34,267 nucleotides of DNA, taken from Candidatus Methylobacter titanis. GTDB taxonomy: Bacteria > Pseudomonadota > Gammaproteobacteria > Methylococcales > Methylomonadaceae. Positions within the stretch are counted from its first letter, which is position 1. Every line of letters begins with the position of its first letter. This document shows positions 24,576 to 31,973 of the stretch, piece after piece. The notes under the pieces were generated by a model. The model saw only the letters and a program-made list of their open reading frames with translations, had not been told where the DNA came from and ran no database searches. The translations under genes were made by a program, and so were the position numbers. The stretch spans positions 1 to 34,267 of the forward strand of contig JAQSDX010000040.1 of the NCBI GenBank assembly GCA_029946125.1, read 5' to 3'.

Positions 24576-25085
24576 TTAGTTAGCAGCGAATGGATGTACA
24601 GCAGTACCTTTAGCAGCAACAACTTCAGCAGCAGTAGGTGAACCAGCAATAGCGCGTTTCAAAGCTTCTTTAGTCGCTTCGTAGTTGTATTGTTGGATTT
24701 TAGCATCGTCTTCTGCAGCCCAGTGAATAAACACACCAACTGATACGAATAAATCATCAGCTTCAGCAGCAGGGATTGTGCCGTCTTCTACACAATCAGC
24801 AACAGCCATAGCAACACCACGTTGTGCTGGGCCAAACATTTGAACAGCTTGTTTTGCGCCTTTGATGGTTACTTTGTTGAACATAACAGTTGCTGGTTTA
24901 ACCATCAAGTTAGGTGCAACAACAGCCAATAAGCTAGAAAAGCCGTCTTTGTTGTTTGTTAAGCAGTTTGCAAATGCTGTTTCAGCAGCTGAACCACGTG
25001 GTCCAACCATTAAATCGATGTGAGCAACTTCGTTGCCTTCGCCAATTAAAGATTCGCCAACGCATAATTTATTGATTTTAGCCAT
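24576..25085 (-). CDS. fae: Formaldehyde-activating enzyme
   Basis: 169 aa from ATG 25085, preceded by AGGGGA; the frame is open further upstream, but family length and this ribosome site settle the start. Fae condenses formaldehyde with H4MPT to methylene-H4MPT in the cytoplasm, the entry step of the formaldehyde oxidation pathway. Family hallmarks: [18 protein letters not shown] with His22, [41 protein letters not shown] and the HPFAAN C-terminus. A strong Shine-Dalgarno, an efficient terminator and its own upstream region suggest high expression from a dedicated promoter. Confidence 0.97.
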   Translation of the reverse strand: MAKINKLCVGESLIGEGNEVAHIDLMVGPRGSAAETAFANCLTNNKDGFSSLLAVVAPNLMVKPATVMFNKVTIKGAKQAVQMFGPAQRGVAMAVADCVEDGTIPAAEADDLFVSVGVFIHWAAEDDAKIQQYNYEATKEALKRAIAGSPTAAEVVAAKGTAVHPFAAN

Positions 25086-25204
25086 GCTTAATGTCCCCTG
25101 TGAAGAAAAAAATGAAAAAATTGAATCTACTATCGACACTTTAAATGTCCCCTTATTTGTTTTAAACAAATACTTTTGAAGCCCTATTAGTAACAGTATT
25201 GTTA
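25086..25204 (-). promoter_or_regulatory. fae leader region with two palindromes and a duplicated motif
   Basis: Two perfect palindromes lie here: ATTTGTTT-T-AAACAAAT (25155-25171) and, overlapping the upstream CitG-like stop, ATTAGTAACA-GTAT-TGTTACTAAT (25186-25209). In the minus-strand sense AGGGGACATT occurs twice (25144-25153 and 25090-25099), the second copy providing the Shine-Dalgarno. The arrangement looks like an operator-rich promoter for an independently regulated fae. No clear -35/-10 pair could be chosen. Confidence 0.55.
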
Positions 25205-26053
25205 CTAATTAAGATCCTCTAAAAATGCCGTTAATACTGTCGCCACGATCATGTCAGCTGTAGTACCCGGATTTATACCGTAAAATTTAAGCTCCTGATC
25301 CAAGCAAAAAAGCAACGGCTTTATTTGTTTAGGATTATCAGTTTTAGAAAACTCCTCACTAAGCTGAGCCATTTTCATAGCCACCATCTCAGTGTACTGA
25401 TCTCCATATTTCCTTTCAATATGACTATCTGGAAATTGACTTAGCATATCAGCATATACTGCCGCCGCCGCCCAATTCCTGTCACGCCATTGATTAAAAA
25501 AAATATTATACCTCAAAACCGAGAAATTAAAAATATCGTTATAATCCGTTATGTATTGAAGCGCAATGCGGTCTTTTGCGCTGGCTAATTTCATCGCCTC
25601 AAACAAGGTAACCGAGGCCTGCTCATTGACATCCTGCTGGTCAGAGCGACCCAAGCCACCCGGCGACGCTAAGGTTATGGCTTTGAAAACCCAATCGGCA
25701 TCTTCTATCGTTGCCTCGCTAATGACCTTAGCGACCGCCTGCTTTAAGCTTAAATCCGATTTTTTATAACTGCTTGCCTGAATCAGCGGCGCACAAAGCA
25801 AGATAATACCCAGATTGGTATTGCAACCCACCGCCTCACGCGTGGCCTTGACCGCATAATAGATTTTTTCACCCAGGGAATAATCAAGATTGCAAAGAGG
25901 CCCAGCGCTGACCTCGGCACTGATTCTAAAATCGGCCACGGTCATATCATGCCCATCCGCATAAACACTGACATTGCCGGGCTTAAAGGCCTGCACATCG
26001 ACCTCGCAGGCCTGGCGATAAAGCTCACTGAGCTGCCGGGACGAAATCGTCAT
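25205..26053 (-). CDS. CitG/MdcB-like triphosphoribosyl-dephospho-CoA synthase family protein
   Basis: 282 aa. Family motifs: KPGNVS (24-29) then DGHDMT (33-38), [10 protein letters not shown] (77-86), and [13 protein letters not shown]. Classical CitG/MdcB joins ATP ribose to dephospho-CoA by an alpha-1'',2' linkage, with loss of adenine, to make the prosthetic group of citrate lyase or malonate decarboxylase. No such enzymes are encoded here, and this family has members inside H4MPT islands, so a cofactor-building role is more likely. ATGA overlap with the upstream RimK-like gene indicates coupling. Confidence 0.85.
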   Translation of the reverse strand: MTISSRQLSELYRQACEVDVQAFKPGNVSVYADGHDMTVADFRISAEVSAGPLCNLDYSLGEKIYYAVKATREAVGCNTNLGIILLCAPLIQASSYKKSDLSLKQAVAKVISEATIEDADWVFKAITLASPGGLGRSDQQDVNEQASVTLFEAMKLASAKDRIALQYITDYNDIFNFSVLRYNIFFNQWRDRNWAAAAVYADMLSQFPDSHIERKYGDQYTEMVAMKMAQLSEEFSKTDNPKQIKPLLFCLDQELKFYGINPGTTADMIVATVLTAFLEDLN

Positions 26054-26961
26054 GCGACTGCAAACAACTCGGTTTTGCCTATCTTGCGGGTGATTAAATC
26101 ATCGACCATCAGCTCGGCAACATTGACATCGCAAACGCTTTCCAGGCCTTTCCATGCCGGTATGCTATTAACTTCAATGACCGTACAGCGCCCTTCCCTA
26201 TCACGAATAATATCGACGCCGGCATAATCCATCGCCAATGCAGTCGTCGCGTTAACGGCCAAATTTACCATTTCCGGCTCTAAATCGATCAGCTCGCAGG
26301 TCGCGCCCCTGGCAACGTTATTCAGCCAGAATTTTCCGCGCCTGCGCATTGCGGCAACCGCCCGGCCGTTAATCACAAAAACGCGATTGTCGGAAAAACC
26401 GACGCCTTCGCATTGAACGAAACGTTGCAGATAATAAACGCCATGACTGCCGGTTAACCAGAACAGGTCGGTCGTTTTTTCAATGCGGCGTATGCCTTCG
26501 CCCTGCGAGCCGAACAGCGGCTTACTGATCAGTAGATTACCCTGCTTTAATTCAGCTTCCGCAATCCTTAACGCTGCTTCCCGGTCACGCAGCACCCAGG
26601 TCATCGGCGTGGGCAATCCCGCATTATGCAGCAGAAAACTGGTCATAGCCTTGTCGACACTGCGCTCTACCGCGTGGCCGTCATTGTAGACAGGAATCCC
26701 CATGGCCTTTAGCGCATGCAGAATATCCAAATACAACACGACCTCTTCAAGCGAACCGCCGGGAACACCGCGGACAAAAACCGCATCGGGAAGCTCGTGC
26801 TCGAAGCCTGGAATCAGGATCGGCAGTTGGCCGGGTTCGATGACAAACCGACATTGAGTCAACGAAACGTAGTCTGCGCTATAACCCCGACTGGCAAAGG
26901 CCAGGCTTAATTGCTTGCCATGCCAGCCGGGATCATCGGTAAAAATCGCTATACGACCCAC
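26050..26961 (-). CDS. RimK-like ATP-grasp ligase of the H4MPT island
   Basis: 303 aa from GTG 26961, two bases after the mch stop. ATP-grasp features: LLISKPLFGSQGEGIRRI (ATP-binding Lys and Gly-rich loop), YYLQRFVQCEG, and the metal-binding IEVNSIPAWKGLE. It resembles RimK and archaeal MptN/CofF alpha- and gamma-glutamyl ligases. It could add glutamate to dephospho-H4MPT or extend methylofuran's polyglutamate chain. The exact substrate is unassigned. Confidence 0.85.
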   Translation of the reverse strand: MGRIAIFTDDPGWHGKQLSLAFASRGYSADYVSLTQCRFVIEPGQLPILIPGFEHELPDAVFVRGVPGGSLEEVVLYLDILHALKAMGIPVYNDGHAVERSVDKAMTSFLLHNAGLPTPMTWVLRDREAALRIAEAELKQGNLLISKPLFGSQGEGIRRIEKTTDLFWLTGSHGVYYLQRFVQCEGVGFSDNRVFVINGRAVAAMRRRGKFWLNNVARGATCELIDLEPEMVNLAVNATTALAMDYAGVDIIRDREGRCTVIEVNSIPAWKGLESVCDVNVAELMVDDLITRKIGKTELFAVA

Positions 26962-26963
26962 GC

Positions 26964-28001
26964 CTACGTTCTCGGCAACTGCTCCTGCGTTGCTCTATCT
27001 CCTGCATCCTTGCAGTCGTACGCCCCAAACGATTGGTCCAGCAAGACATTGTCCAGCCTGCCCGCACGGAAACTTTTTCCGGATTCTACCGCAGTCACAA
27101 TGACGCTGGCAGGACTGAACAACATCGCATCGATTTTAAAGAAGTCGTATTCGTACTGCTTGAAGATTTCCGCAAATGGTTTGCCGTAATCTTTAGAGGT
27201 TGAGCTGGGCAGTTCGTTAGCCAGCTTTTCAGCCGCTTCATCGCTGCCTTTGACAAAAATATGCACCTGTCCGGCGAACAAAATCGCGTCATTAGTACGC
27301 CCCATGGCTTTGACAAAGTTAGGGTGCGGAGGACAGATAGGCGCACTGCCGCTGCCGTCGATAATATTTTCCAACGGAAAATGCAGGGCATGAGCCTTGT
27401 GCATAGCCACTTCAAGCACCCGCGCCACCACTTGCACACCGCCGGCCAGACTGCTGGTCGGCGTCACGATGATAGTCAGCTTGGACGGATCGACCTTGCA
27501 GGCGGCAGCCACTTTTTCGACGATTTCAACCGGCGGCAGCGCATCATTTTCAATCACCAAAACCGTAGAATCATGGCTGTCCTGATAATCCAGCTCTTTG
27601 TACAAGTCTTCAACCGGTTCCTGTTTGCCGTTTTTTAACTTGGTTGCCATAGCCCGCGCAGGACCTGAGCCTAAGGCGTAATATTTCTCATGCGACAAAC
27701 TCCAGCCCGCATATTGACTACCCAAACAACCCAGAACCGGATTGCCGGTGTGCACATTCACCGACAACGGCCAGTTATCGGTATAGGTGCTGTGATTGAT
27801 GGTGACAGTACCCATGCCGCCAAGGCAGATTTCGGCAATAATGCGTCCCGCCTCGATGCCGCCCGGCACTTTAATGCCCGCATCGATAATGGTGCAGCCA
27901 TTGGCTAAGGTTTCCACACCCAAACGCAGTTTGTCGGCATGATCGAGCAAATGCTGCACCAAGGGCTGGGTCAATTTATTAACGCTGGCTGTATATTCCA
28001 T
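26964..28001 (-). CDS. mch: Methenyl-H4MPT cyclohydrolase
   Basis: 345 aa from ATG 28001; an in-frame TTG at 28010 overlaps the upstream stop and is less likely. The enzyme hydrolyses methenyl-H4MPT to 5-formyl-H4MPT in formaldehyde oxidation. Diagnostic segments: [64 protein letters not shown] and [25 protein letters not shown]. It is the central enzyme of the island, flanked tightly by two ATP-grasp genes. The formyltransferase/hydrolase complex and mtdB are outside the window. Confidence 0.97.
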   Translation of the reverse strand: MEYTASVNKLTQPLVQHLLDHADKLRLGVETLANGCTIIDAGIKVPGGIEAGRIIAEICLGGMGTVTINHSTYTDNWPLSVNVHTGNPVLGCLGSQYAGWSLSHEKYYALGSGPARAMATKLKNGKQEPVEDLYKELDYQDSHDSTVLVIENDALPPVEIVEKVAAACKVDPSKLTIIVTPTSSLAGGVQVVARVLEVAMHKAHALHFPLENIIDGSGSAPICPPHPNFVKAMGRTNDAILFAGQVHIFVKGSDEAAEKLANELPSSTSKDYGKPFAEIFKQYEYDFFKIDAMLFSPASVIVTAVESGKSFRAGRLDNVLLDQSFGAYDCKDAGDRATQEQLPRT

Positions 28002-28006
28002 GAAGA

Positions 28007-29134
28007 TCAAAACCTTTCTAGTTTATTAAGGATAAGTTGTTGTTTAATCAGCAGCTGTACAGCTGCTGACCGTGAGTGTTTTTGGTGGGCAATAATACTG
28101 CAAATCGGCCGCCTTGTGGGAACAAATGCACCTGGCTTAGGCAAATCCATACACCATTCGGGCCATTCGAAATAATCGGGAATGGTTAAATCATGCGTGG
28201 CATAAACAATTTGACAGGCTGTCTGTGGAGGCGATTGTAGGGGCGACTTTAGTCGCCCAGTTGCCAAAAACAGGGCGACTGAAGTCGCCTCCACAGACAG
28301 ACTCCTACAGGATTGAATATGCCGAGCCAGCAAACCCTGATCATATAACTGCATACTGGCGGAGGGCCGGGGATTAATTTCCAGCACATAACTGCAATCA
28401 TCCGCATGAATAAAATCCAGCGAATTCAAGCCCTTTAGCGCAAACACCTGAACCATTTGTTTTAGCCAAGCCGTTATCACGGCTTTATGCGCATCAGCCA
28501 GATCGCAGCTATTGCTCACGCCTGAAAAAACAAATTCCTGAGCCTTACTTAAACGCACACACCACTGGCTATTAAAGCCGACGACTTGCACCTGTTGCCC
28601 GTCAGCCAGAAACAGTACCGAATGCGGCGTGCCAGCCTGAAACTTTTGCCAGTAAACCGAATTATCGACACCGTCATCAGCCTGATAACGCCTTATCCCG
28701 ACACCGCCCTGCCCTCGCATAGGTTTAAGCAACCAACCCTCTGCGCAATCAGGCGCATCAAAAACAACCTCGGGGTACGGAATGTTTAACTGCTTCAGTG
28801 TCGAAAAAAACGCCTGCTTATCCAGTTGCCTTGCAAAAACATCAGGATCATTGCCCAGCAACATCAAGCGGCTATTCAGGTAATGCAAGCTTTGGGGGAA
28901 ACATTCAAAACCGCTACCGTAAATGACATCGGTGACGGCATAGCGCTCGATAAAATAATCTACGGCAGGAGCCAAGTCTCGCTCGGCCAATGACTTTACC
29001 TGACGGAAATCTTCCGCTAAAGCTTGCGTGTCCAGATCGGCAAACAGGTCAATAACCAGCGGCTTCAAGCCAATATTGGTTGCCGCCTGCGCCAGCATGC
29101 GTCCTGAACTGGCGACAATCAGTATCGTTTCCAT
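28007..29134 (-). CDS. ATP-grasp ligase with in-frame palindromic repeat insertion
   Basis: 375 aa. An N-terminal domain ([19 protein letters not shown]) precedes the ATP-grasp core: [18 protein letters not shown] (Lys plus Gly loop), [27 protein letters not shown] with metal-binding Glu and Asn. Near the C-terminus about 26 codons are made of a repeat (28221-28298), after which family-like sequence resumes. It lies just downstream of mptG and upstream of mch. ATP-grasp proteins at this position are a regular part of bacterial H4MPT islands; the substrate is unknown. Confidence 0.85.
   Translation of the reverse strand: METILIVASSGRMLAQAATNIGLKPLVIDLFADLDTQALAEDFRQVKSLAERDLAPAVDYFIERYAVTDVIYGSGFECFPQSLHYLNSRLMLLGNDPDVFARQLDKQAFFSTLKQLNIPYPEVVFDAPDCAEGWLLKPMRGQGGVGIRRYQADDGVDNSVYWQKFQAGTPHSVLFLADGQQVQVVGFNSQWCVRLSKAQEFVFSGVSNSCDLADAHKAVITAWLKQMVQVFALKGLNSLDFIHADDCSYVLEINPRPSASMQLYDQGLLARHIQSCRSLSVEATSVALFLATGRLKSPLQSPPQTACQIVYATHDLTIPDYFEWPEWCMDLPKPGAFVPTRRPICSIIAHQKHSRSAAVQLLIKQQLILNKLERF
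28221..28298. repeat. Palindromic repeat element inside the ATP-grasp gene
   Basis: Outer 14-bp perfect inverted arms, GTCTGTGGAGGCGA (28221-28234) and TCGCCTCCACAGAC (28285-28298), enclose two smaller hairpins: GGGCGACT-TT-AGTCGCCC (28241-28258) and GGCGACT-GA-AGTCGCC (28274-28289, loop 28281-28282). This is the structure of a REP/MITE-like mobile repeat. It is read through in the open frame without a stop. Confidence 0.9.
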
Positions 29135-29144
29135 AAGTCAGATG

Positions 29145-30107
29145 CTAACCCACAAAAACATCCCCTCCACTGTTCCGCGCACTGGCAACCACAAAACTCA
29201 AGTTATCGAAATGCGCAAACTCCAGTCTGGCCTGATCGGTGATTGATTCCGCCAACTGCGCCCCATCAATGGCGCAAAACCCGGTCGGCCCCCATGAGGT
29301 TTGACCGATAGCCACCGCACCTTGCTGCTCCAGCCATTGCATGGCGGCCGCAACTTCGGGACTGGTAAAAACGCCGCCCTGAGCCGAGGAAAAATGTTCG
29401 CCAACCGAGCGTTGCAGTTGGCTGATCACATCGCCAAATTGAATAATATCGTTTTCAGCCACCGCAGGCAGACCCTGCATCAGCAATAAATAGCATAAGC
29501 GTGCCGCTTCCTGCCGGGGAAAAGGCGGCAGCTCTTTAAAGGCCTGTATTTCCTGCTGACCGTGCAGACCCTGGCCGCGCTGATCGAACACCAGAATAAA
29601 CCGCCAGTCATCCGGTACATCCATGTGCGCCAGCACCGGCGGGGTGATGGTTTTTTCGCCGCGTCCGCCATCGACAACCAGGCCGCCTTGTTCAAAAACG
29701 CCGATGCCGATGCCGGAACGCAAACCCCGGTCGGTCACGGCGGCGATTTCACGCACAGTAAGCCCCAAACCGTAAAATTCATTCAGCGCCGCGCCGAGTG
29801 CCAGAGACATTTGTGTGCCTGAACCCAGGCCCACATGCTCCGGAATCGCGGATTCAATGGTGATCTTGAGCTTGTCTGATACTTGCAGCGCCTCGCACAA
29901 TAGGGACACACACTTTCTTGCCCGCTGTGCGGCGGGGCCGGTAATGGTCAGTTGCTCGGCGCCGGTTACCGACAGGCTGGTGCTGATTTCATTAAGCGCA
30001 ACACCGATGCTGCCGAAATGTCGGCCTAATGATCCGCTTAAATCGATAAAGCCCATGTGCAATCTGGCCGGGGCAATGACTGAGACTTTAGAATGTTGAA
30101 CTATCAA
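29145..30107 (-). CDS. mptG: Beta-ribofuranosylaminobenzene 5'-phosphate synthase
   Basis: 320 aa GHMP-like enzyme that condenses p-hydroxybenzoate or p-aminobenzoate with PRPP, the first committed step of methanopterin biosynthesis. Start segment VIAPARLHMGFIDLSG, the GHMP motif PEHVGLGSGTQMSLALG (89-105), YGLGLTVREIAAVTDRG, FEQGGLVVDGGRG and a C-terminal GQTSWGPTGFCA. The only suitable start is TTG 30107, with no clear Shine-Dalgarno. Neighbouring H4MPT genes confirm the call over homoserine-kinase-type alternatives. Confidence 0.93.
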   Translation of the reverse strand: MIVQHSKVSVIAPARLHMGFIDLSGSLGRHFGSIGVALNEISTSLSVTGAEQLTITGPAAQRARKCVSLLCEALQVSDKLKITIESAIPEHVGLGSGTQMSLALGAALNEFYGLGLTVREIAAVTDRGLRSGIGIGVFEQGGLVVDGGRGEKTITPPVLAHMDVPDDWRFILVFDQRGQGLHGQQEIQAFKELPPFPRQEAARLCYLLLMQGLPAVAENDIIQFGDVISQLQRSVGEHFSSAQGGVFTSPEVAAAMQWLEQQGAVAIGQTSWGPTGFCAIDGAQLAESITDQARLEFAHFDNLSFVVASARNSGGDVFVG

Positions 30108-30145
30108 GGGTTATGACTGTATTTATGCTGCAAAAAATTGCTGAA

Positions 30146-30151
30146 AGTATA
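30146..30151 (-). promoter_or_regulatory. Possible extended -10 promoter of mptG
   Basis: On the minus strand TGTATACT gives an extended -10 (TATACT) about 38 bases before the mptG start, in the 68-base gap after the HAD gene. The -35 is poor. It would let mptG and downstream genes be expressed apart from the NTase and HAD genes. Confidence 0.35.
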
Positions 30152-30175
30152 CATGATCGGCCTATCGGCTGCGAA

Positions 30176-30838
30176 CTAAGCGCAAATCGCGTTCATCAAT
30201 TGAACTAAATCCTCCATCATCAAATCGCACAGTTCAACCGTCAACGGATCGACCTGCGCTGTCGACGGTATAAACGCCGAAACAGCTCCTGCTCTAAATG
30301 CCGCCACGATACCGGCATGAGAGTCTTCAATCACCAGGCACCGGCTAATATCCACTTGCAATACTTCTGCGGCTTTTAAAAAAATATCCGGCTCCGGCTT
30401 ACCCTGCTGAACGTGATCGCGGCTGATAACGATTGGAAAAACCTCTTTGATTCCGGCCAGCTCAAGGCATTCCAGCGCATTAACGGCCCGACTGTTAGTC
30501 GCCAGACAATAGGGTATTTTTTGCCGGATCAGCATTTCCATCAATCCGCTAAAGCCGTGTTTGATATTGATGCCGTGGACATTGACATGATCACGCCAGC
30601 AATCGCCGCTGAGCCGGTTAAAGCTTTGCAGATCAAATTCGGCCCCACAATAGTCGATCAGTTTCAGCTCTACATCCTGATAATGCAGCCCTGACAACGA
30701 CCGCCAAAAATCTCCGGAAAAATCATAGCCCATAACACTTGCAGCCTGTTTCCAGGCGACAATGTAAGTGCTCTCGGTATCCAAAACCAAACCGTCCATA
30801 TCGAAAATAACCGCAGCAAAATCAGCTAACTTATGCAC
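30176..30838 (-). CDS. HAD-superfamily (subfamily IA) phosphatase
   Basis: 220 aa. Motif I FDMDGLVLDTES places the nucleophile Asp13 and Asp15. A helical cap follows, then motif II CLATNSRAV, motif III Lys in QQGKPEPDIFLKA, and motif IV LVIEDSHAGI. It resembles phosphoglucomutase- or phosphoglycolate-type HAD enzymes. Overlap by 13 bases with the nucleotidyltransferase gene ties it to the island, where it might remove a phosphate from a pterin or furan intermediate. Substrate is unassigned. Confidence 0.9.
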   Translation of the reverse strand: MHKLADFAAVIFDMDGLVLDTESTYIVAWKQAASVMGYDFSGDFWRSLSGLHYQDVELKLIDYCGAEFDLQSFNRLSGDCWRDHVNVHGINIKHGFSGLMEMLIRQKIPYCLATNSRAVNALECLELAGIKEVFPIVISRDHVQQGKPEPDIFLKAAEVLQVDISRCLVIEDSHAGIVAAFRAGAVSAFIPSTAQVDPLTVELCDLMMEDLVQLMNAICA

Positions 30839-31761
30839 TGAATAACCTTGATATATTCCCCGTGCGCTTCACGGCTGGAGCCGACCACGATACGCTGAAC
30901 GCCCTGTTCCGATTGTTCCAGAACGCCCGACACTTCGACCCTTTCGCCGCTGATGGCCTGCCCTGTATAGGTCGCCGTAAAGCTGACGATAGCACTGATC
31001 TGCTGATGATCTATTTTAAATTCAGCCGGATAATCGAATGCGTGACTATCGTCAATCACCCTGCACTGCAAGCTAACCGCACCGTATTTTTGATAACTGA
31101 CAGTCTCAGAACTTGCGCTATCATCGATAAAATTCAAATCGAATTTCCGCCCGTTGATCACGGCCTTGTTGCATTTACGCCGTTCGTGCCAGACATAGTC
31201 ATCGAAACTCAACTCGCATGACCGGCGCGCGTAAGATTGCTGCCAATCCTGCTCATTCAGTTCTTGCAACTTTCCCAATCCAATAAGCTTACGGGTAATG
31301 GCCCGGAATTGGTGAAAAACCTCCCTGCCGTAACAAACCAGATCCATATCCGAAGCTTGGTTTTGAACGCCAACCAATATTGATCCGGTGATTCCGGTTT
31401 GCATTAAATCCAGCCCGTGCTGTTGAAATAACCCGCACAACCGGAACAAATCGCTCTCCACAGCGTCATGCCGCATTGATTGCATCAGCTGTTGCAATCG
31501 GTGTTTGGGTTGATGATGCTTGATGATCCGGTCTACGGCGACCGCATGCAAATGCGCATCCAAGACCGGAGAATAATGCAGATAATCGGGGTGGTTTTGT
31601 TCGAGGAAGTCATTAGCCTCTAAGGTCTGATATTTTTTCCAGCCGCAAAGTTCGCGCACATAACGTAAAAAACACAACACCTTGCCATCTTCCAGGCCCC
31701 GCTCTACCACAGCGAAAATAAGCCCTTCAGCGGTTTCAATGAAATCTTTGGCAAAAAACAT
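30826..31761 (-). CDS. Predicted DNA polymerase beta-type nucleotidyltransferase
   Basis: 311 aa. The nucleotidyltransferase signature GSILVG...SDMDLV gives Gly126-Ser127 and catalytic Asp138/Asp140, followed by FDLNFID as a candidate third acid. The N-terminal domain has ELCGWKKYQ, and the C-terminal about 90 residues look OB-like (GQAISGERVEVSGVLE). It resembles archaeal predicted nucleotidyltransferases (COG1665-like, from memory). It heads the minus-strand island, coupled to the HAD gene. No function is established; cofactor adenylylation or transfer is a hypothesis. Confidence 0.75.
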   Translation of the reverse strand: MFFAKDFIETAEGLIFAVVERGLEDGKVLCFLRYVRELCGWKKYQTLEANDFLEQNHPDYLHYSPVLDAHLHAVAVDRIIKHHQPKHRLQQLMQSMRHDAVESDLFRLCGLFQQHGLDLMQTGITGSILVGVQNQASDMDLVCYGREVFHQFRAITRKLIGLGKLQELNEQDWQQSYARRSCELSFDDYVWHERRKCNKAVINGRKFDLNFIDDSASSETVSYQKYGAVSLQCRVIDDSHAFDYPAEFKIDHQQISAIVSFTATYTGQAISGERVEVSGVLEQSEQGVQRIVVGSSREAHGEYIKVIQCIS

Positions 31762-31884
31762 GATTTGGAAATAAGTGGAAGGAAAGCGTAAATGTAAATT
31801 TTAACCGATGTTGCCTCATCTAAGGAATTTTTACCACGGCGGTCGACTGACTGCATTCCGCTAAGTAAGTATGGCCTGTAAGGG

Positions 31885-31912
31885 CGCAATAGCAGCTTTA
31901 TCGCGTATTGCG
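31885..31912. terminator. Inverted repeat after TonB-receptor gene
   Basis: CGCAATA (31885-31891) pairs with TATTGCG (31906-31912) across 14 bases, within the 212-base gap between the receptor stop and the nucleotidyltransferase start. No T tract, so a terminator role is uncertain. The gap must also hold the island's promoter, which I could not identify. Confidence 0.35.
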
Positions 31913-31973
31913 TCCTATAAATTGCGCCTCACCACGCTGTTGGCCTGTACGAAAGGTTTTGCGTGGTTAAGCC

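Noticed and set aside
25086-25169. 28-residue N-terminal extension of Fae
   Set aside because: Fae proteins are about 170 aa, and the ATG at 25085 has a strong Shine-Dalgarno; the extension is untranslated leader with palindromes.
25205-26053. Citrate lyase prosthetic-group gene citG in a citrate operon
   Set aside because: No citrate lyase, malonate decarboxylase or acyl-carrier genes are present; the context is H4MPT.
28221-28298. CRISPR repeats or a terminator in the ATP-grasp gene
   Set aside because: There is a single nested palindrome, no spaced repeats, and it lies inside an open coding frame.
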